A stretch of 64,000 nucleotides of DNA from Drosophila persimilis. Its lineage: Eukaryota; Arthropoda; Insecta; Diptera; Drosophilidae. The stretch lies in the NCBI RefSeq assembly GCF_003286085.1, contig NW_020825366.1, forward strand, positions 558,001 to 622,000, given 5' to 3'. This document shows positions 20,210 to 30,063 of the stretch, piece by piece (the stretch's first letter is position 1; every line of letters begins with the position of its first letter). Both the position numbers and the translations under genes were made by a program. The notes below the pieces were generated by a model, which saw only the letters and a list, made by a program, of their open reading frames with translations, was not told the DNA's origin and did no database searches.

Positions 20210-21471
20210 CTACGCTAGGGAGACTGCATGAGTAATCACAACGTTTATGTCAATGGGTGGATAGTTTTGCAGCAGCTTCACATTCGAGGCAAAGTCGTTC
20301 TCTAAAATTGCTTCCCTTTGGATTCTATAAATCAGTAAATACATCAGTAAATGCAAATGAATCAGTTCAAAGTCAGCGCATGCTTACAATATCATGGTTC
20401 AGCAGATTTTGATGAGAAAATTAAAGCGCTGCTCGTCCGAGAATACCTAATCGCAAATTCGCAGCACATCGGGCAGTGGAAACTCCTGCGAGAGCAGGAG
20501 GGTGAGCCACCTGAAGCTGTAGTACTGCGGAGGCAGCTCTTGGCTCTTCAGATGCTATATCTTTAGTCTTCAGCATGTTAGATAGCAGGCCCATCATGAA
20601 CTTTATACCACCCTCCGCATCGTCCAGAGTCTTGATGAAGAAGTCGCGTATCTCGCTCATTAGAGCCGTGAAGCAGAAGAAACAGTCTGCCTCCGCGTGG
20701 GCGCGGTACGAGAGATCCGGATCCGAGGCCATCACATAGTAGATGGGTCCGACAATCTCATTCATGCCCTGTACGTAACCCAGGCCAGGACGTCCGCCGA
20801 GCTGAGCACCGTGGGCACTACCCGTTTGTGAAGCCGGCGCCCGTGCTCGCCTTTACTGTGCACCACAATGTCACAGGGATACTCTGTGGGCTGCTGAAAG
20901 AACGAGATGTCGGGACACAGGCGCCTCACATCTTTGCCGATCTGCAGCAGAAATTTGTTGTCATTGAAGAATGTGTTCCAGGCGCTTTCTGGCCCCTCGC
21001 TAAGCGGATGATCTTGTAGGCCAACGCCCCTTGAATCAACAGCGACGTCCCCGTCCCCGTCGCCTTCTCCAGCTCCATTGCAGCTGTGTCCCGGGGGGAG
21101 TACCAATTCCTCAATGAACTGCTGGTACAGGGCTCGCTTCTGGGCCAGCGTGGTCGTCCAACTGCTGCGTCTTGGTCCCAAGTAGCCCAACAGCAGTTTC
21201 CAGCTGAGTGCACGGAAGCTTTGTACATCGGGCACACCTGTGGATTGGATTGGATTCATGTCCATGAATTACTACGCCTATCAGAAGTGTGATATCCCAC
21301 CATTAAACGTCAGTCTGCGCAGCTCCTTTAGGTCAACCACATCCTGGGCCAGCGCATCATCGAACTCTTTTACACTGAAAGATACAGGGGGGGATAACAA
21401 TCTTTTGTTCTTAATTCCCGAAAACACGTCACATTTTTGTGTCGTCCATACCGCGCCTTGAAAATGGACAT
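20210..21471 (-). pseudogene. TBC1D13-like Rab GTPase-activating protein pseudogene
   Basis: Four exons can be traced on the minus strand: 21452-21471 (ATG), 21301-21374, 20388-21237 and 20210-20324. The introns, 21375-21451, 21238-21300 and 20325-20387, have GT-AG ends. The protein shows a TBC domain: KELRRLTFNG, VQSFRALSWKLLLGYL, MNEIVGPIYYVMASDP, HAEADCFFCFTALMSEI, then QREAILENDFASN. TBC1D13-type proteins stimulate GTP hydrolysis by Rab GTPases, Rab35 in mammals. Lesions: a frame change near 20790 just before the GMNEIV motif, a deletion near 20555, an in-frame TAG near 20420 with Trp to Cys beside it, and a TGA near 20400. Introns are kept, so this is a DNA-level copy or a decayed original. 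Confidence 0.85.
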
Positions 21472-21933
21472 GCTTTGGCTGTATGCGGGCGAGGATCTCG
21501 GTATGCTCCATGCAGGGACAGTCGCTTTGCAATGATGTGGACTGGACTTATATTATTGCTTTGTTGTCATCCAGCCAGCTGCATTATTTGCTTTTTCCAA
21601 TACAGTTTGAAGCAGAAACAATTTTGATATTCCGTCGAATATTTTTAGATATCTAGATCTCTCAGCCCTGCCCACATAATTTTATCCGATTAATGAATCA
21701 ATTTTCTACTTAACTGTCTTGTTTTAAATACTTGACTTTAATTGTTTTTGCGTCAATTTTGGTTCCTCAACAACAATATATGTATGTAGCTGAAAACCCG
21801 AACTTAGCCCTCTTAAGCCCCCTCTATTTAAATAGTTCAAATACTGGAGGTAAATGACGGAAAATATTAACGATTGTCAATTCTTCTTGTAGACTCATGC
21901 CATCTTTCCTCTGAACTTAAAAAAAAAAACACT
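21472..21933. other. Upstream of the TBC1D13-like pseudogene; contains a local repeat
   Basis: No coding sequence. Bases 21623-21712 resemble 32866-32957, sharing TTGATATTCCGTCGAATAT and ATAATTTTATCCGATTAATG. Once the two LTR elements are removed, these two stretches lie only a few hundred bases apart, so this is an old local duplication or a small repeat. ATATC at 21934-21938 is the target duplication of the next element. Confidence 0.5.
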
Positions 21934-21958
21934 ATATCTGTTCAGCCACAGACATGTA

Positions 21959-23790
21959 AATCGGAGTCGAGCATTACTACTCGCTGCTGCTACCAGATCA
22001 ACAGCTAAGCTGGGATGGATTGTGGCAGGAAAAGTCAAATCTGCCCACAATTCCTCACCCATTTGTGCAACGGGAGTAAACGAGCTCATGGAAAGATTCT
22101 GCACTCTGGACAATCTAGAGACGGAAGACAAACCACGCACTCCAGTGGAAGCACGGTGTGAAGCTCATTTTATAGAAAATCTTCAGACAGCTTCAGACGG
22201 CCGTTTTATTGTAAAGCTCCTATTTTCCGAACACCCTTCAGCCCTGGGGGAGTCGTTGGAAACCGCAACAAAAAGATTCCTAGCGTTGGAGCGGCGAAGC
22301 TCAACAGAAACTTGGAAGAGTTATGTGGACTTCATGGAAGAGTATGAAGGACTAGGACATATGAAGATTGTGCCAGCATCAAAAGTTCCCAAAAGGCACT
22401 ACTTCATTCCACATCATTGTGTACTCAAACCTGAGAGCACCACCACAAAGCTTCGGGTAGTATTCGATGCCTCATGCAAATCAACAAGCGGGAAATCTTT
22501 GAACGACATTCTGCAGGCTGGACCCACCGTTCAGAGCGAACTTATGTCCATTCTGCTACGATTTCGAATTCATAAGTACGTATTCACAGCGGACATAGAA
22601 AAGATGTACCGGCAAGTGTGGATGAATCCGGAGGATCAATTCCATCAGATGATAGTCTGGAGAAGCAATCCATCCGAAGAGATCAGGTACTATCGCCTGA
22701 AAACAGTAACATATGGGACAACAGCTGCTCCGTTCCTAGCAACGAAATGTCTGGATCATTTGGCAATACAATACAAAGACAGACTACCAGTAGGATCAAC
22801 AACATTAAAAACAGATTTCTATGTTGACGACTGTCTAACTGGAGCAAACACGATTCCAGAGGCAATTCATGCTCGACAAGAACTAAATAAGATATTTCTA
22901 CCGTCCGGATTCAAATTACGCAAGTGGTGCTCCAACAATGAGCAACTTCTCCAAGGAATCCCCAAAGAGGATATTGTAACCGATGTAAAATTAGGAGAGA
23001 CACTAGAGCACTACAGCGTGAAAACTCTGGGTCTCATCTGGATGCCGAAGAAGGATACATTGTGTGGACGAACACAGAAAAGCCAGGCTACACGCATCAC
23101 CAAACGGGTGGTATGTTCCGAACTGGCCCAAATCTTTGACTCTTTGCACCGGTGGTAGTAAAGGCAAAAATCTTCATGCAACAACTTTGGGAGCTCAAAC
23201 TGGATTGGGATAACGAATTACCATTACAACACCAAACCGAATGGAAAGAATACCGGGACGACTTACAAACATTGAACAAAATGCAAATTCCCCGGCATAT
23301 CTACGATGGTAAAATTCCAGTTACCCAAGAACTCCATAAGTTTGTAGATGCATCAGAACGAGCATATGGCGCAGCAGTATATGTACGCGCTACATACAAA
23401 AACAACCAAGTGTCAGTAAGACTTCTCTGTTCGAAATCACGTGTGGCGCCGACAGCCAAACAATCACTACCACTGTTAGAACTTTGTGCTGCAGTGAGCT
23501 CACAAACCGAGTCCGACAGGATCTGCACATGGACATTACAACGGTTTCAGGATGGTTTTGGAGTGATTCCACCGTTGTTTTATCCTGGATAAACGCATCG
23601 TCATCAACATACCATACCTTTGTGGCAAATCGAATAGCCAAAATCCAGGCATTAACAAATCAGTCACAATGGCGTCACGACGTGTCATCGGCCAACAACG
23701 CAGCCGATGTCCTGTCGAGAGGAATCGCATTGTGGTGCTCAAGCATTAAGGGCAATCGCAAGACAACAATATTGGATTATCAATGACAAG
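21959..23790 (+). pseudogene. Roo-like Pol: reverse transcriptase and RNase H, broken
   Basis: The reading frame starts at the deletion junction. RT motifs are in order: VPKRHYFIPHHCVLKPES, KLRVVFDASCKS, YVFTADIEKMYRQV and the catalytic FYVDDCLTGA (YVDD at 22820-22831). The frame ends near 23158 after AQIFDSLHRW, where part of the usual FDPLGLIGP stretch is missing. RNase H continues in other frames: KFVDASERAYGAAVYV, LLELCAAV, WFWSDSTVVLSWI and NNAADVLSRG. There are at least three frame changes, near 23145, 23500 and 23730. The copy cannot make active polymerase. Confidence 0.8.
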
Positions 23791-25215
23791 ACAATGGCTA
23801 GAAGCATCATCCACAGCTGTGTTAGATGCACCAAGGCTAGACCAAAGCTGATACACCAGATCATGGGCAATCTCCCAGCACAACGAGTCACACAAGCACG
23901 CCCGTTTCTTAATGTAGGCGTCGACTACTGTGGACCAATCTCGATCCACCATAAGATCCGAGGCAAAAGACCCGATAAGGCGTACATCGCCGTGTTTTGC
24001 TACTTTTCCACAAAGGCAGTACACCTGGAGCTGGTAAGCGACCTGACCACAGATGCATTCTTGGCCGCCCTGCGTCGATTCTTAAGCAGACGTGGGAAGT
24101 GCCAAACTATTCATTGCGACAATGCAACGAACTTTGTGGGTGCAAACAACCAGCTTAAAGAATTAGAAGACTCTATATTCAGCTCAAAGGCAAGTGCTCT
24201 GATCACGAATCATTGCAACAAAAAGCAAGTGGATTTTAAATTCATTCCTCCCAGGGCTCCATCGTTTGGCGGCCTCTGGGAAGCGGCGGTAAAATCAGCA
24301 AAAAAGCAGTTGATAACAACCACCAACACAGCCTCATTAACATTTGAAGAACTAAACACAGTGATAATCGAAATTGAAGCAATTCTCAAATCTCGACCCA
24401 TCACTCCAATGTCAAATGATCCCACTGATACAACAGCGCTCACCCCAGGACACTTCTTGATTGGTGAACCATTGACAACGCCTCCTGACGTCAATACTGA
24501 TCATCAAGGAAGAACATTGGTCAAGCGCTGGGAATTGGTATCGCGTCTAAAGCATTCATTCTGGAAACAATGGTCTACAGAATACCTCCAAGAATTGCAA
24601 GCTCGGCATAAATGGAAGACTGCTTCACCAAACGTACCTGAAGGATTATTAGTTTTGGTTAAGAAAGACAACCTTCCTGTAATGAAGTGGCCAATGGGTC
24701 GCATCATTAAGACATATCCTGGACAGGACAACCACGTACGAGTGGTTGACGTTAAGACAGCATTTGGCGTTTACAAGCGCCCGATCACTCGTCTAGCGCC
24801 GCTCTTTCCAGAAGATGTGGCAATCAAACGTTCCCACAACGTGATCAGTGACACCACGGAGATTGATGAGCCACCCACACAGCGAACAACAAAATTGTCA
24901 CCTACATTAACATCAACATTAATGGTGCTGTTGCTCATGCTTCCATTAGCATTGTCACAGTCAATAAATGTGACACAATTCGCAAACAAGCCTGGAATAT
25001 TCTATGAGAAACTTGGAACATCAAGAATAGCAACGTCTGAGTGGACCATGATCGTATACTATGACTATTGGAAGGATATGCAACTAATGTCTGCTGGAAT
25101 TTCAGCGTTACGATACATGTGCCCTGAATTAAAAAATGTTCCGGCATGTAACTCCATAGTTCAACACTTTCAACATGTGCATTACGAGCTACAAGCAGGA
25201 AGCGTTTTAATGTAG
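23707..25215 (+). pseudogene. Roo-like integrase joined to the start of an Env-like protein
   Basis: This is a long open frame. The integrase has a zinc-binding CVRCTKARP, VGVDYCGPI and HCDNATNFVGA, the first two catalytic Asp positions, and FGGLWEAAVKSAKK with the Glu. A C-terminal region ending in RVVDVKTAFGVYKRPI follows. After the integrase comes a hydrophobic signal-like stretch, about residues 402-418, then QFANKPGIFYEKLGTSRI, resembling the Env-like segment that follows pol in roo-type elements. The N-terminal part of the zinc-binding domain is damaged by a deletion. The frame ends early at 25215 in env. Confidence 0.75.
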
Positions 25216-25235
25216 CAATGTAGCAACTACTCTCC

Positions 25236-25646
25236 ATGTCCCCTGGTTGCACTGCTCGCATTACTGAAGTAAGCATCAGCACCTTCAGCACCACAATTAG
25301 CGAAGTAAAATCGACTTACACTCGGTTTGGCGACGTGAGCCCACCGGAGACATCACCCTCGCCACCAATGTGGCAACTGAAGAACCAGACATCAGACTTT
25401 CATCAAGAACTTGATGATCTACGCCAGCAACTATCAACCATCAATCATCACGAGCTGCCACACCATCTCACCACCGTGCAGCACCATCAACTCGCGGCTT
25501 ACGCAACCCTAGCAATATTAATTCTATTGATCATTGCCTTCATTTTCCGGGAGAAGTATCTAATATGGAAACCAAGGCCATCAAATCGCGATCCAGCCAT
25601 GTCATCACTCCTATACCCCTTGCACGCCGGTTTGCCCTCGACTTGA
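25236..25646 (+). pseudogene. Env-like C-terminal fragment with a membrane anchor
   Basis: This continues the Env-like protein in a different frame after a deletion. It has an extracellular-type segment with QLKNQTSDFHQELDDLRQQL, likely coiled coil. A transmembrane helix (AYATLAILILLIIAFIF, about residues 89-105) and a short basic cytoplasmic tail follow. The upstream half of Env is largely missing, so no functional envelope is encoded. Confidence 0.6.
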
Positions 25647-25681
25647 GCGATGGTTGAACACCAGTTCAACGGCCGGGAAAA

Positions 25682-26289
25682 TGTTCAGCCACAGACATGT
25701 ATTTAATGAATATTAGGAATATACAGTGCAATCTCATACACAAATACTCATAAATAAAATTGTCCATGTCACTTCATGTGAATGAATATGACGACACGAA
25801 AAATACATCAGCAACTAAGAATAGACAATAGCACTTGTATACTCGAACCCACCAAAAGGGATCAAGCAATAAATTATCTACTTTATTGCTGCCAAGTACC
25901 TAAGTAAATGCACTGAAATGTAACCCCCGCACAGAGTAAGTGTACCCAATCTAAAAATACACTCACAAGGAGCCTGTGCGTTCCTTCCCATAGAATAAGA
26001 GTACCACTGCTAGCTATATAAGGAGATGCATTTGTTCAATAAAACTCAGTATCAGAAAAAGTACCATAGCTGCCTGTCACTCATCTTCCATCGCAATCAT
26101 CAGGGGCTGTCGCCGTGTCTTCAGATCCTCCCTTGCGCACCGTAGGATACCCACTCCGCAGTCCAACTGGTTCAAGTTCTAGTTGCGACGACCAAACTGT
26201 AACTGTAACTGTAAACTGTAACGACCAAACATGAACCGTCATGTACCGAATGCAACCCAGCTTCCTACACACACACACACACATTAACA
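25682..26289 (+). repeat. 3' LTR of the roo-like element
   Basis: It begins TGTTCAGCCACAG after a purine tract (GGCCGGGAAAA) and ends CACACATTAACA, directly followed by the target duplication ATATC. It is 608 bp. Inside are CTATATAAGG (promoter-like, near 26016) and CAATAAAACTC (polyadenylation signal, 26037-26045), in the order expected for an LTR. Confidence 0.85.
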
Positions 26290-26359
26290 ATATCTTTCAC
26301 CTGAACTGCGGTAACATTAATAAATTTTCATTATTTTCGGGGGAAAATTGAAATATCCC

Positions 26360-26835
26360 TGTTGAGACAACGAGCTTTTTCGCTGACTATGATTGTTCAA
26401 TAATTTCACAAATTATTAATTTCCGAAAACGTTATAAATTTTATTATAGGTATTTTGTGTGTTGAGGGTGGCCGAAGATGCCAGAGCCTTTTACAATAGT
26501 ATTAGAGTGACACACTTGGATGAGGCAAGCGAGCCGATCTCGAGCCAAAGTAATAGATTGGGGACAAAAAGGGTCTGTTCTCCAACTATATCAAGCGGTA
26601 ACTGCTAGAGCAGGCGCAGCTGCTGACGGCTTAGCGACGGCATAGGAAAGAAAAGATAACAAGAGCGAGCATAGATAAGAATAGATGATTAAATGAGAGC
26701 ATGTTGCTGAGCGAGCATAGATAAAGCTACGCTTACGTTACGTTAGTTTAGTATAATGACCAAAATAGAAAAGAAAGTGAATTGATAGGCAATAAAACAA
26801 TGGTATAAAATTTACACTCGGGCTTCGCCCGAACA
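26360..26835 (-). repeat. 3' LTR of the BEL element
   Basis: On the element's strand it starts TGTTCGGGCGAAGCCCGAG and ends CTCAACA. A purine tract (ACGGGGGGAGTA) adjoins it. The Pol reading frame ends 24 bases inside this LTR. Its start contains an inverted repeat (CGGGCGAAGCCCG). Confidence 0.9.
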
Positions 26836-29800
26836 TACTCCCCCCGTGGAAGGATCCATGCCTTTCACCTCATCTCGTAGAGGCAATAGACATAGTTTTG
26901 CAAGTGCTCTTCGGCTAACACCTGTAGCCATCCTGATCAAGGCGACTCGAGATACGCCATCAGCTCCTGGGATGAGCTCGAGGATTCTCGCTAGAGGCCA
27001 CTTCAGAGGAGGGAAGTTCTCGTCCTTAACAAGAACGACATCATTGACGTGAAGCTCAGGATTCCGGGTGCGCCACTTCGTTCTTTCTTGAAGACTGGTT
27101 AAATACGATTGGCGCCAGCGAGACCAAAAGATTTGCTGAAGCTGTGTGACCTTCTGCCAACGGTCCAAGCGATCGACGTTTAAATGAACCAAGTCAGGCT
27201 CCAAGAAGGTTGTGATAGGGGCGCCAACTAGAAAATGGCTGGGCGTGAGTACATCGAGATCTGCAGGGTTCTCTGAAAGAGGAAACAATGGCCTTGAATT
27301 AATGATTGCACAGATATTGCACGCGAGAGTGCGCAGCTCATCAAATCCAAGAAGCGAGGATCCGAGGGCACGTCGAAGATGATGCTTAGCAAGCTTGACT
27401 GACGCCTCCCACAATCCTCCAAAATGTGGCGATCTAGGAGGAATGAAACGCCAATCGATGCAATCGTTGAGACAAGCTTGATGCACGGCTTCTTGATGAC
27501 TGTCGCTTAGGAATAGCGACTTAAGTTCCGCCAGTTCGTTCCGCGCTCCAACAAAATTTGTGGCATTATCTGACCAAATACGAATCGGTCTTCCACGGGT
27601 GCAAATGAAACGGCGAAGAGCAGAGAGGAACGCAGAGGTTGTAAGATCCTTCACAAGCTCGATGTGAACCGCCTTGGTGGAGAAGCATATAAAAATGCTC
27701 ATGTAGCACTTTAGTGGGGGCCGGTTTCGAACTTCTGATTTATACAGGAACGGACCGCAATAGTCCACGCCGGTAACTAAAAATGCACGAGATTCGCTGA
27801 CTCTGTCCACCGGAAGATCTGCCATTATTTGCTCGAGAGTTCGAGGCTTCACTCTAAAGCATCTGACACACTTTTGGATTACGTGTGCTACGGTCTTTCG
27901 GCCACCGATTGGCCAGTACGTTTGACGAATGATGGCTAATAGCGACTGGGGTCCAGCGTGAAGGTGCTTTTCGTGTAAGTGCCGTATCAGAGCAGAAGTG
28001 ATGGAATGATTCTTGGGCAATATTATGGGATGCCGTGCTTCAAAGTCCAAGGTAGAGTTTTTAAGACGCCCTCCAACTCGAAGCAAACCGCAATCATCTA
28101 AAAATGGCGAAAGAGAGGCGATCGAGCTTGAAGCCTTGATGTCCTTTCGCGTTTTCAGGGCTCTTATTTCAGTGGATAGACGAGATTGTTGAGTAAGACG
28201 AATAAGCAGTTCGGTTCCCAAACGCAAGTCCTCCACAGTTATTCCAGACTTTCGTCGATGAATGAATTTGCATACATACGCAAAAATTCGTTGCATTTTG
28301 GGGAAGGAATTTACAAACTTTGATTCTTCCACCAAATATCTTGACGCGCAGTTTGTAATTAGTATGGTTTTTCGTGCCTCCAAAACCGGCTCTGGAAGAG
28401 CAGGTGTACTTGGCCATTGATCCTTACTGGCTGTCAAGTATGTAGGTCCATACTTCCAAAGATGAGAATTGATGAGCTCAGCTGGTAATGATCCTCGAGA
28501 AAGCATATCGGCAGGGTTTAGATCAGTTGGCACGTGCAGCCAAGACATTCCAGATGTGAGTTCCTGAATAACAGAAAGTCTATTAGCGACAAATACATTG
28601 AAGTTGGATGGTTGATTCTTGATCCAAGCCAAAACGACTGTGGAGTCACACCAGCAATAATAAGAGCACTTGAAGTTCATCAAAGACACTTCATGCATAA
28701 GCTGAGCGAGTAGCGCTGCACCACATAATTCCAACTTGGGTATTGTGATAGTCTTCAGTGGCGCTACACGAGATCTGGAAGATAGAAGATTTGCCTTGAC
28801 TCCATTGTCGCCTTGCGAAACAGCGTAGATGCAAGCTCCATAAGCACTCATGCTGGCATCACAAAATCCATGCATTTCAAGGTTGCTGCTTCGAAGGAAA
28901 GATAGGCGCGGGAAAGAAATTTGTTGCATAGAGTCAAACTGCTGAATAAAGTTGATCCAAGTTGTGCGTAAGGAGACTGGCAGACTTTCATCCCAATGAA
29001 GCTTTTCTTTCCACAGCTGCTGTAGAAATATTTTTGCTTTAGTAATAACTGGCCCTATAAGTCCGAGTGGATCATAAAATCGTGCAATAGTTGACAATAC
29101 AACTCGCTTAGTTGGTTTCGAAGGGACTTGATTGGGACAGAATGAAAATAATAGCTCATCCGAAGTGGGATTCCATGCTAAACCTAGCGTCTTGGTTACA
29201 TCGCTGCCATCAGTAAATTTAACAAATGTTTCCCTATCTTCATGGGGTGTTTGATCGAGTAAATATGTATCGTTGGAACACCATTTTCTGATCTTGAAAT
29301 TTCCTTTGGCTAATAGTCCTGACACCTGGCGAATTATTTCCAGCACCTCATTTGTAGTATCTCCCCCCGTTAGCAAATCATCCACGTAAAAGTCCCGCAG
29401 CACAACTTCAGAGCCAATTGGATATGACGAACTCTCGTCTGCCGCTAGTTGGTGCATAGAACGGACGGCCAGAAATGCTGCTGGTTTCGTTCCATAGGTC
29501 ACGGTATCCAGCTTGAATGTCCTTAGCTCCTCGAGGGGTGAGTCACGCCACAGTATGCACTGCAGAAAACTATCTTGGGGCGAGACACGGACGCATCTAT
29601 ACATTTTACAAATGTCACCAGTCAATGCTATACGAAAGGTACGAAATCGAAGAAGAGTCGTAACTAACTTTGGCTGAATTGTTGGGCCTGACATCAATAT
29701 ATCGTTGAGGGAATATCCTGTAGATGTACAAGCGGATCCGTCGAAAACTACTCGGAGTTTTGTGGTGGTTTTGTCTTCTCTTAAGACGCAGTGATGAGGA

Positions 29801-30063
29801 AGAAAAAATTTGCATTGTTTAAGTGCGTCACTTTTGACAGGGGACATGTGATTCAAATCGACGTATTCCTTTATAAATGCGGCGTATTGGGCCTTGAGAA
29901 GCGGTTTGCGAACCAACTTGCGCTCTAGATTGAGAAATCTGCGATAGGCTTGTTGATAAGAATCTCCAAGAAGACTGTCACTCAGCTTTAAAGGCAATTG
30001 AACGCAATATTCGCCTACTTGGAAGCCGACCGCAATGTTTTTTGAAATGTTCCTCGCAAGCAC
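26812..30063 (-). CDS. BEL Pol: reverse transcriptase, RNase H, integrase
   Basis: This is the C-terminal 1,080 residues of the polyprotein in one frame. RT has KLRVVFDGSACTSTG, ALTGDICKMYRCV and FYVDDLLTGG (YVDD at 29377-29388). RNase H has GFCDASMSAYGACIYA, KLELCGAALLAQ, WCDSTVVLAWI and LNPADMLSRG. The integrase has HAGPQSLLAIIRQTYWP with CVRCFRVKP, VTGVDYCGPF, WSDNATNFVGA and FGGLWEASVKLAK, giving all three catalytic acidic positions, and an SH3-like C-terminus. The expected upstream continuation lies in another frame because of a break near 30015. The first Met is therefore not a natural start. Confidence 0.88.
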   Translation of the reverse strand: MLARNISKNIAVGFQVGEYCVQLPLKLSDSLLGDSYQQAYRRFLNLERKLVRKPLLKAQYAAFIKEYVDLNHMSPVKSDALKQCKFFLPHHCVLREDKTTTKLRVVFDGSACTSTGYSLNDILMSGPTIQPKLVTTLLRFRTFRIALTGDICKMYRCVRVSPQDSFLQCILWRDSPLEELRTFKLDTVTYGTKPAAFLAVRSMHQLAADESSSYPIGSEVVLRDFYVDDLLTGGDTTNEVLEIIRQVSGLLAKGNFKIRKWCSNDTYLLDQTPHEDRETFVKFTDGSDVTKTLGLAWNPTSDELLFSFCPNQVPSKPTKRVVLSTIARFYDPLGLIGPVITKAKIFLQQLWKEKLHWDESLPVSLRTTWINFIQQFDSMQQISFPRLSFLRSSNLEMHGFCDASMSAYGACIYAVSQGDNGVKANLLSSRSRVAPLKTITIPKLELCGAALLAQLMHEVSLMNFKCSYYCWCDSTVVLAWIKNQPSNFNVFVANRLSVIQELTSGMSWLHVPTDLNPADMLSRGSLPAELINSHLWKYGPTYLTASKDQWPSTPALPEPVLEARKTILITNCASRYLVEESKFVNSFPKMQRIFAYVCKFIHRRKSGITVEDLRLGTELLIRLTQQSRLSTEIRALKTRKDIKASSSIASLSPFLDDCGLLRVGGRLKNSTLDFEARHPIILPKNHSITSALIRHLHEKHLHAGPQSLLAIIRQTYWPIGGRKTVAHVIQKCVRCFRVKPRTLEQIMADLPVDRVSESRAFLVTGVDYCGPFLYKSEVRNRPPLKCYMSIFICFSTKAVHIELVKDLTTSAFLSALRRFICTRGRPIRIWSDNATNFVGARNELAELKSLFLSDSHQEAVHQACLNDCIDWRFIPPRSPHFGGLWEASVKLAKHHLRRALGSSLLGFDELRTLACNICAIINSRPLFPLSENPADLDVLTPSHFLVGAPITTFLEPDLVHLNVDRLDRWQKVTQLQQIFWSRWRQSYLTSLQERTKWRTRNPELHVNDVVLVKDENFPPLKWPLARILELIPGADGVSRVALIRMATGVSRRALAKLCLLPLRDEVKGMDPSTGGVCSGEARV

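Larger units (their letters stand above)
21939..26289 (+). mobile_element. Roo-like BEL/Pao retroelement, 5' part deleted
   Basis: The 3' LTR and the pol-env part are present. At the left end only the first 20 bases of the LTR (TGTTCAGCCACAGACATGTA) remain, joined directly to pol. The five-base target duplication ATATC flanks both ends (21934-21938 and 26290-26294), showing a bona fide insertion that later lost the 5' LTR remainder, leader, gag and protease. A five-base duplication and an env-like tail fit the BEL/roo group. Confidence 0.85.

Noticed and set aside
20351-21292. Plus-strand frames of 60-70 codons across the TBC1D13-like region
   Set aside because: Shadows of the minus-strand exons, which have clear domain matches and spliceable introns.
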